A stretch of DNA of 64,000 nt from NCBI GenBank assembly GCA_035477115.1, contig DATIKW010000029.1, positions 1-64,000 on the forward strand, in the 5' to 3' direction. This document shows positions 33,515 to 42,191 of this stretch, piece after piece. Made by a program: the position numbers and the translations under genes. Each line of letters starts with the position of its first letter. Position 1 is the stretch's first letter. The DNA is from UBA995 sp035477115 (GTDB taxonomy: Bacteria > Bacillota > Sulfobacillia > UBA995). The notes under the pieces are model-generated. The model searched no databases and was not told where the DNA came from. It saw only the letters and a program-made list of their open reading frames with translations.

Positions 33515-34428
33515 ACGCGGAAGCGAGGAACGTGGTGGTGGTAGGCGGCGGCCCCGCCGGGCTGGCGGCGGCGATCTATGCGGGCCGGTTCGGCATGGCG
33601 CCGCTCGTGCTCGAGCCGGGCCTCCCCGGGGGCAAGCTGACCCTGATCGACCGGATCGAGAACTTTCCCGGTTTCCCCGGCGGGATCGGCGGCCCCGAGC
33701 TGGCCCAGCGCCTGGACGAACAGGCGCGCGAGTACGGGGCGGAGTTTCGGGCCGTCGCGGCCTCGGCCATTCGCCGCGACGGGGCGCTCATCCAGGTGGC
33801 GACCACCGGCGGCGAGGTGGCCGCCCGGGCGGTCATCGTGGCCTCCGGCGCGACGCCGCTGCGCCTGGGAGTGCCCGGCGAGCGGGAGTTCCTCGGCCGC
33901 GGCGTGTCCTACTGCGCCACCTGCGACGGGCCCTTCTTCCGGGACAAGGATATCGCCGTCGTGGGCGGAGGGGACTCGGCGGTGGAGGAGGCGCTGTGCC
34001 TCACGCGCTTCGCCCGCAGCGTCACGGTGATCCATCGCCGCGACCGCCTGCGGGCCTCGGAAGTGCTGCAGCGAAGGGCGCTGGCCCATCCCCGCATTCG
34101 ATTTCGCTGGAGCGCCGAGGTGATCGCCGTGGAGGGCGGCGACCAGGTGGAGGGCATAAGGCTGAGGGACCTGCAGGGCGAGTCGCGACTCCCGGCGGAG
34201 GGCGTCTTCGTCTACGTGGGTATCGCCCCGGTGACCGGCTTCCTCGGCGGCCAGGTGGACCTGGACGCGCGCGGTCACCTGCGGGCAGCTGAGGACACGG
34301 CTACTTCCTTCCCCGGCCTGTTCGCTGCGGGCGATGTCCGCGGCAAGCCCCTCCGCCAGGTGGCTACCGCAGTCGCCGACGGGGCGGTGGCGGCCATGGC
34401 CGCCGAGAAGTACCTGACCGGGGACTGA
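33511..34428 (+). CDS. trxB: Thioredoxin-disulfide reductase
   Basis: 305 residues. FAD loop VVVVGGGPAGLAAAIYAGR, redox centre CATC (Cys135/Cys138) in GVSYCATCDGPFF, NADPH loop VVGGGDSAVEEAL, and the FAD C-terminal block GLFAAGDVRGKPLRQVATAVADGAVAAMAA. Reduces the thioredoxin encoded 27 bases downstream. The NADPH motif HRRDRLRAS keeps the basic residues for the NADPH phosphate. Confidence 0.95.
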   Translation: MNAEARNVVVVGGGPAGLAAAIYAGRFGMAPLVLEPGLPGGKLTLIDRIENFPGFPGGIGGPELAQRLDEQAREYGAEFRAVAASAIRRDGALIQVATTGGEVAARAVIVASGATPLRLGVPGEREFLGRGVSYCATCDGPFFRDKDIAVVGGGDSAVEEALCLTRFARSVTVIHRRDRLRASEVLQRRALAHPRIRFRWSAEVIAVEGGDQVEGIRLRDLQGESRLPAEGVFVYVGIAPVTGFLGGQVDLDARGHLRAAEDTATSFPGLFAAGDVRGKPLRQVATAVADGAVAAMAAEKYLTGD

Positions 34429-34455
34429 GCTTGACTTCAGGGAGGTCGGACGGAT

Positions 34456-34779
34456 ATGGGAAGCCTGCAGGCGGTGACGGATGCGAGCTTCGCGGCGGAG
34501 GTGCTGGAGGCGAAAGGGCCGGTGCTGGTGGATTTCTGGGCTCCCTGGTGCCCTCCTTGCCGGATGTTGGCGCCCCAACTCGAGGCATTTGCGGCCGAGC
34601 ACGGCGATCGCATCAAGGTCCTGAAACTCAACACCGATGAAAACCCGGCGACGCAGCGCAAGTACGCAGTTCAGAGCATCCCCACCCTGGTGCTGTTCGA
34701 GGGCGGCCAGGAAAAGCAGAGGATTGTCGGACTGGTGAACAGCGATGAACTGAAGCGCCGCCTGGGCCTGTCCGGTTGA
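34456..34779 (+). CDS. trxA: Thioredoxin
   Basis: 107 residues, standard thioredoxin fold with VLVDFWAPWCPPCRMLAPQLE and the cis-Pro loop SIPTLVLFEGG. The active site is WCPPC (residues 31-35) instead of the usual WCGPC; the extra Pro is expected to shift the redox potential. Forms a unit with trxB. The stop overlaps the HD-protein start (TTGA). Confidence 0.95.
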   Translation: MGSLQAVTDASFAAEVLEAKGPVLVDFWAPWCPPCRMLAPQLEAFAAEHGDRIKVLKLNTDENPATQRKYAVQSIPTLVLFEGGQEKQRIVGLVNSDELKRRLGLSG

Positions 34780-35456
34780 CGCCGGCGTCCGGCGACCGGC
34801 CGGTCACCCTCGAACTGGTGAAGCGGGATCCCGAGGTCGCGGCCTACCTGGATCGCGCGGACGAGTTCCTGGTGGTCCTGGGTTTCACCGAGCACGGGCG
34901 TCGCCACGCGGGGCTGGTGGCCAGCATCGCCGCCAGCGTCTTGACCCACCTGGGCTTCCCGGAGCGGGAGGTCGAACTGGGGTCGATCGGCGGGTATTTG
35001 CACGACATCGGCAATGTGATTGCCCGTGAGGGCCATGAACAGATCGGCGCCTTGCTGGCTCTCGGAGTCCTGCGGCGGCTGGGGATGGCCCCCGAGGAGA
35101 CGGCCGCCGTCGTGGGGGCGATCGGCAACCACGGCGACGAGTGCGAGCCGGTGAGCAACCTGTCGGCGGCGCTGTTCCTGGCCGACAAATCCGACGTCCA
35201 CCGCTCCCGGGTGCGCAACCCGGACCCGAACTGCTTTGACATCCATGACCGGGTGAACCACGCCGTGGAGCATTCGTTCTTGCGGGTGGACGGGCGGCGG
35301 CGCACCGTGACGCTGGAGCTGAAGGTCGACAATCGATTGGCTTCGGTGATGAACTACTTCGAGATCTTCCTCGGCCGGATGTCACTGTGCCGCAAGGCCG
35401 CCGACTTCCTGGGGTGCCGGTTCGAGTTGGCCATAAACGAACACAGGCTGCTCTGA
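34776..35456 (+). CDS. HD-domain phosphohydrolase
   Basis: 226 residues. Metal-binding residues: HGRRHAGLVAS, IGGYLHDIGNVIAREGHEQIGA (the HD pair), and IGNHGDE; the later LADKSDVHRSRVRN completes the site. HD proteins of this kind hydrolyse phosphate esters of nucleotides; the substrate is not known. The gene commonly precedes secD in related genomes. TTG start overlaps the trxA stop. Confidence 0.8.
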   Translation: MTPASGDRPVTLELVKRDPEVAAYLDRADEFLVVLGFTEHGRRHAGLVASIAASVLTHLGFPEREVELGSIGGYLHDIGNVIAREGHEQIGALLALGVLRRLGMAPEETAAVVGAIGNHGDECEPVSNLSAALFLADKSDVHRSRVRNPDPNCFDIHDRVNHAVEHSFLRVDGRRRTVTLELKVDNRLASVMNYFEIFLGRMSLCRKAADFLGCRFELAINEHRLL

Positions 35457-35489
35457 GGCACTATCTACCGTGAATCCGGCCCCGAGGTG

Positions 35490-35498
35490 TGATATAAT
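35490..35498 (+). promoter_or_regulatory. Extended -10 promoter of secDF
   Basis: TGATATAAT is a perfect extended -10 element, 43 bases before the secD ATG. The -35 region is weak (GTGAAT), as is usual for extended -10 promoters. Confidence 0.55.
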
Positions 35499-35541
35499 CG
35501 GAGTTGGCTCCTGGTGCCGGATATCGGCGGGAGGGCTGGTC

Positions 35542-36789
35542 ATGGGGACACGCGGTAAGAGCGCGGTTACTTTCTTCGCCCTGGTGGTGGCGGTGTTCGG
35601 GGCGGCGTGGTATTTCGGCTTCGAGCGCCCGATCCTGGCGGACATTCCCCAGGGCATGGACCTCCGGGGTGGCGTGTACGTCGTGTTGGAGGGGGTGGCC
35701 ACCCCCGGGGAACCGGTCACCCTGGAGGACATGCGCAAAGCGGTGGAGATCATCCGCTTCCGCGTGGACGAGTTGGGCGTGGGCGATACCACCGTCCAGC
35801 TCAAGGGAGAGGATCGGATCATCGTCGGTTTGCCCGGCCTGGGTGACCCGGACAAGGCCCTGGGCGTGATCGGGCGGACGGCGCTGCTGGAGTTCCTGGA
35901 TGATGAGGCCCTCAGCTTGCGGGAAGCCGGCCAGCCCTACACGGCCATCGTCACCGGCGCCCACCTGGTCGAGGCCCGGGCGGCCATCGAGGCCGGACGC
36001 AATGTGGTGCTGCTCTCGCTCAACCCGGAGGGGACCCAGCGCTTCGGCGACGCGACCGCCCGGCTGATCGGCCGGCCCATCCACATCGTCCTCGATGGAG
36101 AGGTAGTACAGTCGCCGATCGTTCAGGACCACATCCCCGGCGGCAACGCCGAGATATCGGGCTACGCCTCGCTCGCGGAGGCCAATGAGGTCGCCATCGT
36201 CCTCAACTCCGGCGCCCTGCCGGTGGAACTCAAGGTGATCGAGACCCGTTCGGTCAGCGCCACCCTCGGCCAGGATTCCGTGGAACGCAGCGGCCGGGCC
36301 GCGGCCATAGGTGTGGCCCTGGTCGCCGCCTACATGGTCCTGTACTACCGGGGCGCCGGGCTGGTCGCCAACGTGATGCTAGTCGCCTACGTGCTGCTCT
36401 TGCTCGGGCTGCTGGCGGCGGTGAACGCCGCCCTCACCTTGCCCGGCATCGCCGGCCTCATCCTGTCGGTGGGCATGGCGGTGGATGCCCAGGTCATCAT
36501 CTTCGAGCGCATCCGGGAGGAGTTGCGCCTCGGCAAGACGCTGCGCTCGGCGATCGATTCCGGGTTCAACCGGGCGTTGCCCGCGATCCTCGACGGCAAC
36601 GTGACCACGCTGATTGCCGCCGCGGTCTTGTTCTACCTGGGGGCTGACCGGGTCCGGGGCTTTGCCGTGACCCTCTCCCTGGGCATCATGACCAGCATGT
36701 TCACGGCGGTGGTCCTCACCCGCCAGGCGCTCGGGCTGCTCGTGCGGGCGGACCTGTTGCGCGCCACGAAATTCTTCTTCGGCGTGTGA
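35542..36789 (+). CDS. secD: Protein translocase subunit SecD
   Basis: 415 residues. First membrane helix at 8-25, then QGMDLRGGVYVVLEG (conserved D1 motif) and RVDELGVGDTTVQLKGEDRIIVGLPG. The C-terminal half has five membrane segments with SAIDSGFNRALPAILDGNVTTLIAA. SecD with SecF uses the proton motive force to finish protein export. Short for SecD because the periplasmic head is compact. The ATG at 35542 follows GGGAGGG. Confidence 0.94.
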   Translation: MGTRGKSAVTFFALVVAVFGAAWYFGFERPILADIPQGMDLRGGVYVVLEGVATPGEPVTLEDMRKAVEIIRFRVDELGVGDTTVQLKGEDRIIVGLPGLGDPDKALGVIGRTALLEFLDDEALSLREAGQPYTAIVTGAHLVEARAAIEAGRNVVLLSLNPEGTQRFGDATARLIGRPIHIVLDGEVVQSPIVQDHIPGGNAEISGYASLAEANEVAIVLNSGALPVELKVIETRSVSATLGQDSVERSGRAAAIGVALVAAYMVLYYRGAGLVANVMLVAYVLLLLGLLAAVNAALTLPGIAGLILSVGMAVDAQVIIFERIREELRLGKTLRSAIDSGFNRALPAILDGNVTTLIAAAVLFYLGADRVRGFAVTLSLGIMTSMFTAVVLTRQALGLLVRADLLRATKFFFGV

Positions 36790-36812
36790 CCGGCCGGGAG
36801 GGAGGGTAAAGC

Positions 36813-37733
36813 ATGTTCAGGAACCGGCAGTTTGACTTCATGGGCACCCGCCGGATCTGGTTCGGCGCCTCGCTGGCGATGATCGTAGTATCTTTGATTT
36901 CGGTGGCCACCATCGGGCTCAACCTGGGGATCGACTTCACCGGCGGCATGTTGCTCGATCTGAGTTTCGAGAGACCGGTAACCCCCGCCGGCGTCCGGGC
37001 GGCCCTCGAACCCTTCGGCCTGGGCGGGGCCATGGTGCAGATGGCGGGAGAGGATGCCCGAAACGTCCTGGTGCGCACGCCGCCGATCGATGAGCCTACC
37101 CGGGATCGCGTGTTTGCCGGCTTGCAGGAGCGACTGGGCGGGTTTCGCCCCGTGTCCGTGGACGTGGTCTCGCCGATCATCGGCCGCGAGTTGCTCGATG
37201 CCTCGCTGCTGGCCCTTGGCCTGGCGGCAATCGGCATGATCGCTTACATCGCGCTGCGCTTCGAGTGGCGGTTCGGGATTACCGGCGTGCTAGCCTTGCT
37301 GCACGATGTGGCGATCGTGCTCGGCGCCTCGTCGCTGCTGCGCCTGGATGTGTCGGCGCCGTTCGTGGCGGCGGTGCTAACCGTGGTCGGCTACTCGATC
37401 AACGCGACCATCGTCGTGTACGACCGGGTTCGCGAGCATCTCAAGGACTGGCGGAAGGAAGGGCTGCCGGCGGTGGTCAACCGCAGCATCCAGCAGAGCC
37501 TTCCCCGGTGCCTGAACACCTCCGGGACCACGCTGGTGGCGCTGGCGGCGATCTACCTCTTCGGCGGCAAGACCACCCAGGACTTCGCCCTGGCGCTGAT
37601 CATCGGCATCGCCGTGGGCACCTACTCGTCGATCTTCCTGGCCGCGCCCCTCTGGTGTTCCTGGCGCGAGCGCGACGAGCAAGCCCGGCAGGCCCGGCGG
37701 ACCCAGAAGGCGGTGCCGGCCCGGTCGCGCTAG
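36813..37733 (+). CDS. secF: Protein translocase subunit SecF
   Basis: 306 residues with six membrane segments. GLNLGIDFTGGMLLDLSFERP is the conserved SecF N-terminal motif. SINATIVVYDRVREHLKD and SIQQSLPRCLNTSGTTLVALAAIYLFGG follow. Starts 24 bases after secD, with GGGAGGG upstream. Confidence 0.95.
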   Translation: MFRNRQFDFMGTRRIWFGASLAMIVVSLISVATIGLNLGIDFTGGMLLDLSFERPVTPAGVRAALEPFGLGGAMVQMAGEDARNVLVRTPPIDEPTRDRVFAGLQERLGGFRPVSVDVVSPIIGRELLDASLLALGLAAIGMIAYIALRFEWRFGITGVLALLHDVAIVLGASSLLRLDVSAPFVAAVLTVVGYSINATIVVYDRVREHLKDWRKEGLPAVVNRSIQQSLPRCLNTSGTTLVALAAIYLFGGKTTQDFALALIIGIAVGTYSSIFLAAPLWCSWRERDEQARQARRTQKAVPARSR

Positions 37734-37736
37734 CCA

Positions 37737-37765
37737 TTGCCGGTGGCCGGCGCCCGTGATATGAT
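37737..37765 (+). promoter_or_regulatory. Promoter of the NiCo riboswitch transcript
   Basis: TTGCCG (37737-37742), 17-bp spacer, and extended -10 TGATATGAT (37757-37765). The predicted start at about 37772 coincides with the first base-paired helix of the riboswitch. Confidence 0.6.
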
Positions 37766-37768
37766 GCT

Positions 37769-37868
37769 CCCGAGAACAGGCGACGGGCGGAAGAGCCGGT
37801 GAGGCTGCCGCCCGGGGTGCCGGGCCCGGGCTACGGCCCAGGGCAGCGGGCGACCCGCGGGACTCGTG
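37769..37868 (+). promoter_or_regulatory. NiCo (czcD) riboswitch
   Basis: A four-helix junction can be folded. P1 is CGAG (37771-37774) with CTCG (37863-37866). P2 is CGGGCGG (37784-37790) with CCGCCCG (37808-37814). P3 is GGGC/GCCC (37828-37839) and P4 is GCGGG/CCCGC (37846-37858). The junction carries AACAGGC, TGCCGGGC and GGGAC, matching the conserved joining segments of the Ni/Co-sensing riboswitch class. It precedes a CDF metal exporter, the class's usual target, and overlaps a terminator. The assignment is from memory of the motif, not a covariance search. Confidence 0.75.
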
Positions 37869-37891
37869 ATGCCCGCGGGTTTTGTGTTTTT
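37853..37891 (+). terminator. Riboswitch-controlled intrinsic terminator
   Basis: ACCCGCGGG (37853-37861) pairs with CCCGCGGGT (37872-37880), followed by TTTGTGTTTTT. The left arm uses bases of P4 and of the GGGAC joining segment, so metal-bound riboswitch and terminator are mutually exclusive. This gives an ON switch by Ni/Co. Confidence 0.85.
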
Positions 37892-37908
37892 CGGAGGGTG
37901 GTGCCAGG

Positions 37909-38793
37909 GTGCCGGCGAGGACGGCCATCGGTGAGCGGGTCGGATGGCTCGGGATCACCGCCAACCTGTCGCTGGCCGCGGTCAAGGCCGCGGCAGGCAC
38001 GGCCGCCGGCAGCCAGGTGTTGCTGGTGGATGCCGCCCATTCCCTGGCCGACGTGTTGGCCGCCGGCGTCATCCTCGTGGGTTTCCGTATCGCCGGCCGG
38101 CCTGCCGACGCTTGCCACCCCTATGGTCATGGCAAGGCGGAGAGCATTGCCGGCAAGATCGTGGCCGTGCTGCTCATCCTCGCCGGGGCCAACCTGGGGC
38201 TATGGGCCCTGGGGAAGGCCTGGCGGCCGGAGGGGCTCGCCGAGCCGGGTGCCGCCGCCCTCGGGGCGTTGCTCCTGTCCCTTGTCGTCAAGGAGGCGAT
38301 GTTCCGCTATCAGTTGCGCGCTGCCCGCCGCATTGCCAGCGACGCCCTGCTGGCCGGAGCCTGGGACCAGCGCGCCGATTCCCTGTCATCCCTGGTGGCC
38401 CTGGCGGGGGTGCTGGGGGCCCGGGCGGGGCTGCTCGTGCTCGATCCGCTTGCCGGCGTCATCGTGGCCGCCATGGTGGTCCGACTCGGTTGGACCTTGC
38501 TGCGCCGCTTTGCCGATGAACTGATGGATAAATTCGACCACCCCGAGTTGGTCCAGGCGATAGGTGGAGCCGCCGGGCAGGTGCCGGGCATCCTGCGGGT
38601 GAATTCTGTCCGGGCCCGACACGTCGGCCCGGAGGTGCTCGTGGATCTGAAGATTGGAGTGGACCCCGGGTTGACGGTGGCGGGAGGCCACGCGATCGCC
38701 AACGCCGCCCGCCGGGCGGTGATGGAACGAGTGCCGGGAGTGGCCGACGTGCTGGTCCATGTCGACCCGGAAGGCGGAGCGGATGCCGATTGA
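37909..38793 (+). CDS. Cation diffusion facilitator metal exporter (CzcD-like)
   Basis: About 294 residues with six membrane segments and a cytoplasmic C-terminal domain. Metal-binding helices: LLVDAAHSLADVLAAG (H-S-x2-D) and AGAWDQRADSLSSLVAL (D-x3-D type); HPYGHGKAESIAG is the CDF signature. Exports divalent metals in exchange for protons; the riboswitch in front suggests Ni or Co. GTG at 37909 (GGAGG 11 bases upstream) preferred; TTG 37882 is possible. The stop overlaps the addB start (TTGA). Confidence 0.9.
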   Translation: MPARTAIGERVGWLGITANLSLAAVKAAAGTAAGSQVLLVDAAHSLADVLAAGVILVGFRIAGRPADACHPYGHGKAESIAGKIVAVLLILAGANLGLWALGKAWRPEGLAEPGAAALGALLLSLVVKEAMFRYQLRAARRIASDALLAGAWDQRADSLSSLVALAGVLGARAGLLVLDPLAGVIVAAMVVRLGWTLLRRFADELMDKFDHPELVQAIGGAAGQVPGILRVNSVRARHVGPEVLVDLKIGVDPGLTVAGGHAIANAARRAVMERVPGVADVLVHVDPEGGADAD

Positions 38794-41700
38794 ATTGCCG
38801 GCTGCAGTTCATCCTCGGCCGGGCTGGTACCGGCAAGACCCACGCCTGCCGGGAGGCGATCCTGGCCGAGTTGCGGCGGGATCCCCGGGGACATCCCTTG
38901 CTGCTCCTGGTACCCGAGCAGTTCAGTTTTCAGATGGAGCGCGAACTCGCCGCAGCCCCGGACATGCAGGGTTTTCTCCGCCTTCAGGTTCTGGGCTTCC
39001 GGCGTCTTGCCGCCCGGGTGCTGGAGGAAGTCGGGGGTGCCGCCCGGCCCCGCCTGACGGAAGTGGGGCGGCTGATGGCGGTCCGGTCGCTGTTGCACCG
39101 CCATCGGGCCAGGCTCGGGTTGTTCGCCCGGACCGCCAGGCGGCGAGGATTCGTCGAACAGCTTGCCGGCACCCTCGCCGAATTGCGGGCGTACGCCGTA
39201 GATGCGGACCGGCTCGAGGCGGCGGCACGGCGGCTGGCCGATCGGGGCGGCGGCCCCCCCGGCCTCGCGGCCAAGCTGGCGGACCTGATCTTCCTGGCGC
39301 GGGCCTATGAGGAGTATCTGGCCGACAAGTTCCTGGACCCGGATGAGTTGCTGAGCCTGGCCGCTCCCTGCCTGCCCCGGTCGGGGGCTATCCAGGGCGT
39401 CGAGGTCTGGGTGGACGGATTCGCCGGGTTCACCCCCCAGGAATACCTGATGTTGGACGGGCTGTTCCGGGTGGCCCGGCGCGTCCACCTCAGCCTGTGT
39501 CTCGATCCTGCCGGACTCAATGCCCCTCTAGAGGATGCCGACGTCTTCTTCCCCACCCGCGACACCCACCTGCGGTTGACCTCCCGGGCGCTGGCGGCCG
39601 GCGTCTCTCAGGATGCGCCGCTCATGCTGACTGGGGGGCCGCGGCGCTTTCCCCCGGGAGGCGAACTCGACTTCCTGGAACGACATTACGAGCGGCCGCC
39701 GACGGCCGGCGCTTTCCCTCGTCTTCCCCGGGCCATTCGCCTCGTCCAGGCCGCCGACCGGCAGACGGAAGTGGAAATGGCGGCCCGGGAACTGATACGA
39801 CTGGCGCGGGACGAAGGCTACCGGTGGCGGGATGCGGCTATCATGGTCCGGGACGTGGGGTCGTACCGCGATCACCTGGCCCCGCTGGATGACCACGGCA
39901 TCCCCTACTTCCTGGACGAGCGGCGTCCGGCGACCCACCATCCCCTGGTCGAACTCGTCCGCTCCGCCGCCGAGATCGTGGCCGGCGGCTGGAGAACAGC
40001 TCCCGTACTCCGTTACCTCAAGACCGATCTGCTCCCCCTGCCCCGCGACCAGGTCGACCGGCTGGAGAACCGTCTCCGCAGGTGGACGACCGGAGGCGGG
40101 GGGTGGCCGGGCATGGACTCGCTGCCAGAGGATATGCGACGGCCGGCCCTGGGCGCCCTTGAGTCCCTGCTGGCCAGCACGGGCGGCAAGACGCTCTCCG
40201 CGGCCGAGTGGGCGGGTCACTTCCGGACCTTCCTCGGTGAACTCGAGGTGCAGCGCCGGCTCGAAACCTGGCAAGCGGAAGCCCTGGCCGAGGGCTGGGT
40301 GGAAGGGGTTCAGGAAGGCGCCCAGATATGGTCGTCGGTGGTAGGCGTCCTGGACGAACTGGCTTCGGGGCTGGGAGATCAACCCCTGGAGCCGGCAGCG
40401 TTGCCGGAGATCCTGGAGACGGGCCTGGCCGCGATCCGGATCGGCATGGTGCCGCCGGCCCTCGACCAGGTGCTCGTCGGCCAGGTTGACCGCTCGCGGG
40501 TCCCCGACGTGCGAATAGCTATGGTACTTGGCGTAAATGATGGGGAATTCCCGCGTCCGGCCGCCGAGGATCCCATCTTCGACGACGACGAACGCGAATT
40601 GCTCGAAGCCGAGGGGCTGGGACTGGCGCCAAGCAGCTGCCGGCGAGCGCTGCGCGAGGGGTACCTCGGCTACATCGCCCTGACCCGTCCTTCCGAGCGG
40701 CTGTGGGTGAGCTGGTCTTGCCGGGCCACTAATGGCAAGGCCCTCGCTCCTTCCGGCCTCGTATATCGCGTGCGCGCCCTTTTCCCCGGCCTGTGCCCGA
40801 CTGACGGCGGTCCCGAGGACTGGCTGGCCGATGAGCGGGCGGCCCGGGCCGGGCTAGCCCGGGCGCTCCGCCGCGCCGGCGCCGGCCACCTGCTCGAGCC
40901 CTTCTGGGCTCAGCTAGATCACTGGTTCCGCGGGCGCGGAGGCGATGCGGAGGCGCCGGTCGCAGCCGGGGAGGGCCGGAGACCTTCCGGAGAGACCGCA
41001 TCGCCATCGTTGCCCCGCGAACTGGTCGCCGCGATCTATGGCGACCCCATTCGGGCCGGTGTGACCCAACTCGAACTGTTCGCCGCCTGTCCCCACGCCC
41101 ATTTCCTCCGGTACGGGCTGGGACTGCGCGAGCCGAGCCGGCGGGAACTGGAGCCGCAAGATATCGGCATCTGGCTGCACGCCGCGGTCAGCAGCCTGCT
41201 CGAGGCGATGGACCGCCAGGGAGTGGATTGGTCGCCGGAGGCGAGCGCGGCCAGAGAGCAATTGGCGGTGGACGTGCTGGCGGCGACGGCCCGGGGCCGG
41301 GAGGCGATGTCGCCCTACTCCCGGTTCACCGCCCGCCTGCTGGCCCGATCTTTCCGGCGGGTGGTGGGCATGCTGGCCCTGCACGGGCGGAGGAGCGCGT
41401 TCCGGCCCGTTGCCCGGGAACTGGCGTTCGGTAGGGGACGCGCGCTGCCCGTACTCGAGTGGCGCCTCGGTGGCGGTGCGCGCCTGGAACTCGAGGGCCG
41501 GATCGACCAGGTGGACATGGCCAGGGGGGCGGCCGGCAGTTACCTGCGGGTGATCGACCACAAATCGACCGTGCGCCGCCTCAGCCCCGCGGCGGTCGCG
41601 GCCGGAGTCGACCTGCAGTTACTGTGCTATCTCCTCGCGGTCGACGAGAGCGCCGAGCAGCTGGCCGGCGGGGGGAAAGCGACCGTGGCGGGGGCCTTCT

Positions 41701-42191
41701 ACTCGCCCCTGCTGGCTGGTTTCTTGCGCCGGTCGCGCCCGCTTTCGCCCGCGGAAGCCGAAGCGGCGCGTCTGGCCGAGTTCCGCCTGACCGGGCTGGC
41801 GCTGGCGGAACCGGAAGCCATCCGGCTGATGGATGCAGGCCAGGGGGATTCGCCCCCCGGCTACCTGGTTCGGGTTCCGCTGCGCCGCGACGGGCTCCCG
41901 CGCGAGGGCGCGGCGGCCCTGGACCGGGAAAGCTGGGGGGGACTGCTCTCCGCCGTGCGCCATCGCATCGGCGCGCTGGGCGAGCGGATGGCGGCCGGAG
42001 AGGTCGGCCGGCGGCCCTTCCGTCTGGGCGCGGACGGCGCGTGCCAGCGTTGTGACTATCGATCGGTATGTGGGTTTGATCGCTTGCTCGGCGACGCCCA
42101 CCGCGTCGCCCGGCTGCGGGGGAGTTGGACGGAACTGGCCGAGGAGGGGATGAGCGGTGGAGTGGACGGCCGAGCAGCGGGCCGTCATTGA
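38790..42191 (+). CDS. addB: ATP-dependent nuclease subunit AddB
   Basis: 1133 residues. N-terminal Walker A FILGRAGTGKTHACREAI, then the inactive helicase-like middle (VPEQFSFQMERELAA, VWVDGFAGFTPQEYLML). The C-terminal nuclease domain has ELAFGR, GRIDQVD and IDHKST (catalytic Asp/Lys). Four Cys bracket the nuclease domain (LFAACPH and CQRCDYRSVC) and hold the [4Fe-4S] cluster of AddB. With AddA it resects double-strand breaks to load RecA. TTG start overlaps the exporter stop; overlaps addA by 35 bases. Confidence 0.93.
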   Translation: MNCRLQFILGRAGTGKTHACREAILAELRRDPRGHPLLLLVPEQFSFQMERELAAAPDMQGFLRLQVLGFRRLAARVLEEVGGAARPRLTEVGRLMAVRSLLHRHRARLGLFARTARRRGFVEQLAGTLAELRAYAVDADRLEAAARRLADRGGGPPGLAAKLADLIFLARAYEEYLADKFLDPDELLSLAAPCLPRSGAIQGVEVWVDGFAGFTPQEYLMLDGLFRVARRVHLSLCLDPAGLNAPLEDADVFFPTRDTHLRLTSRALAAGVSQDAPLMLTGGPRRFPPGGELDFLERHYERPPTAGAFPRLPRAIRLVQAADRQTEVEMAARELIRLARDEGYRWRDAAIMVRDVGSYRDHLAPLDDHGIPYFLDERRPATHHPLVELVRSAAEIVAGGWRTAPVLRYLKTDLLPLPRDQVDRLENRLRRWTTGGGGWPGMDSLPEDMRRPALGALESLLASTGGKTLSAAEWAGHFRTFLGELEVQRRLETWQAEALAEGWVEGVQEGAQIWSSVVGVLDELASGLGDQPLEPAALPEILETGLAAIRIGMVPPALDQVLVGQVDRSRVPDVRIAMVLGVNDGEFPRPAAEDPIFDDDERELLEAEGLGLAPSSCRRALREGYLGYIALTRPSERLWVSWSCRATNGKALAPSGLVYRVRALFPGLCPTDGGPEDWLADERAARAGLARALRRAGAGHLLEPFWAQLDHWFRGRGGDAEAPVAAGEGRRPSGETASPSLPRELVAAIYGDPIRAGVTQLELFAACPHAHFLRYGLGLREPSRRELEPQDIGIWLHAAVSSLLEAMDRQGVDWSPEASAAREQLAVDVLAATARGREAMSPYSRFTARLLARSFRRVVGMLALHGRRSAFRPVARELAFGRGRALPVLEWRLGGGARLELEGRIDQVDMARGAAGSYLRVIDHKSTVRRLSPAAVAAGVDLQLLCYLLAVDESAEQLAGGGKATVAGAFYSPLLAGFLRRSRPLSPAEAEAARLAEFRLTGLALAEPEAIRLMDAGQGDSPPGYLVRVPLRRDGLPREGAAALDRESWGGLLSAVRHRIGALGERMAAGEVGRRPFRLGADGACQRCDYRSVCGFDRLLGDAHRVARLRGSWTELAEEGMSGGVDGRAAGRH

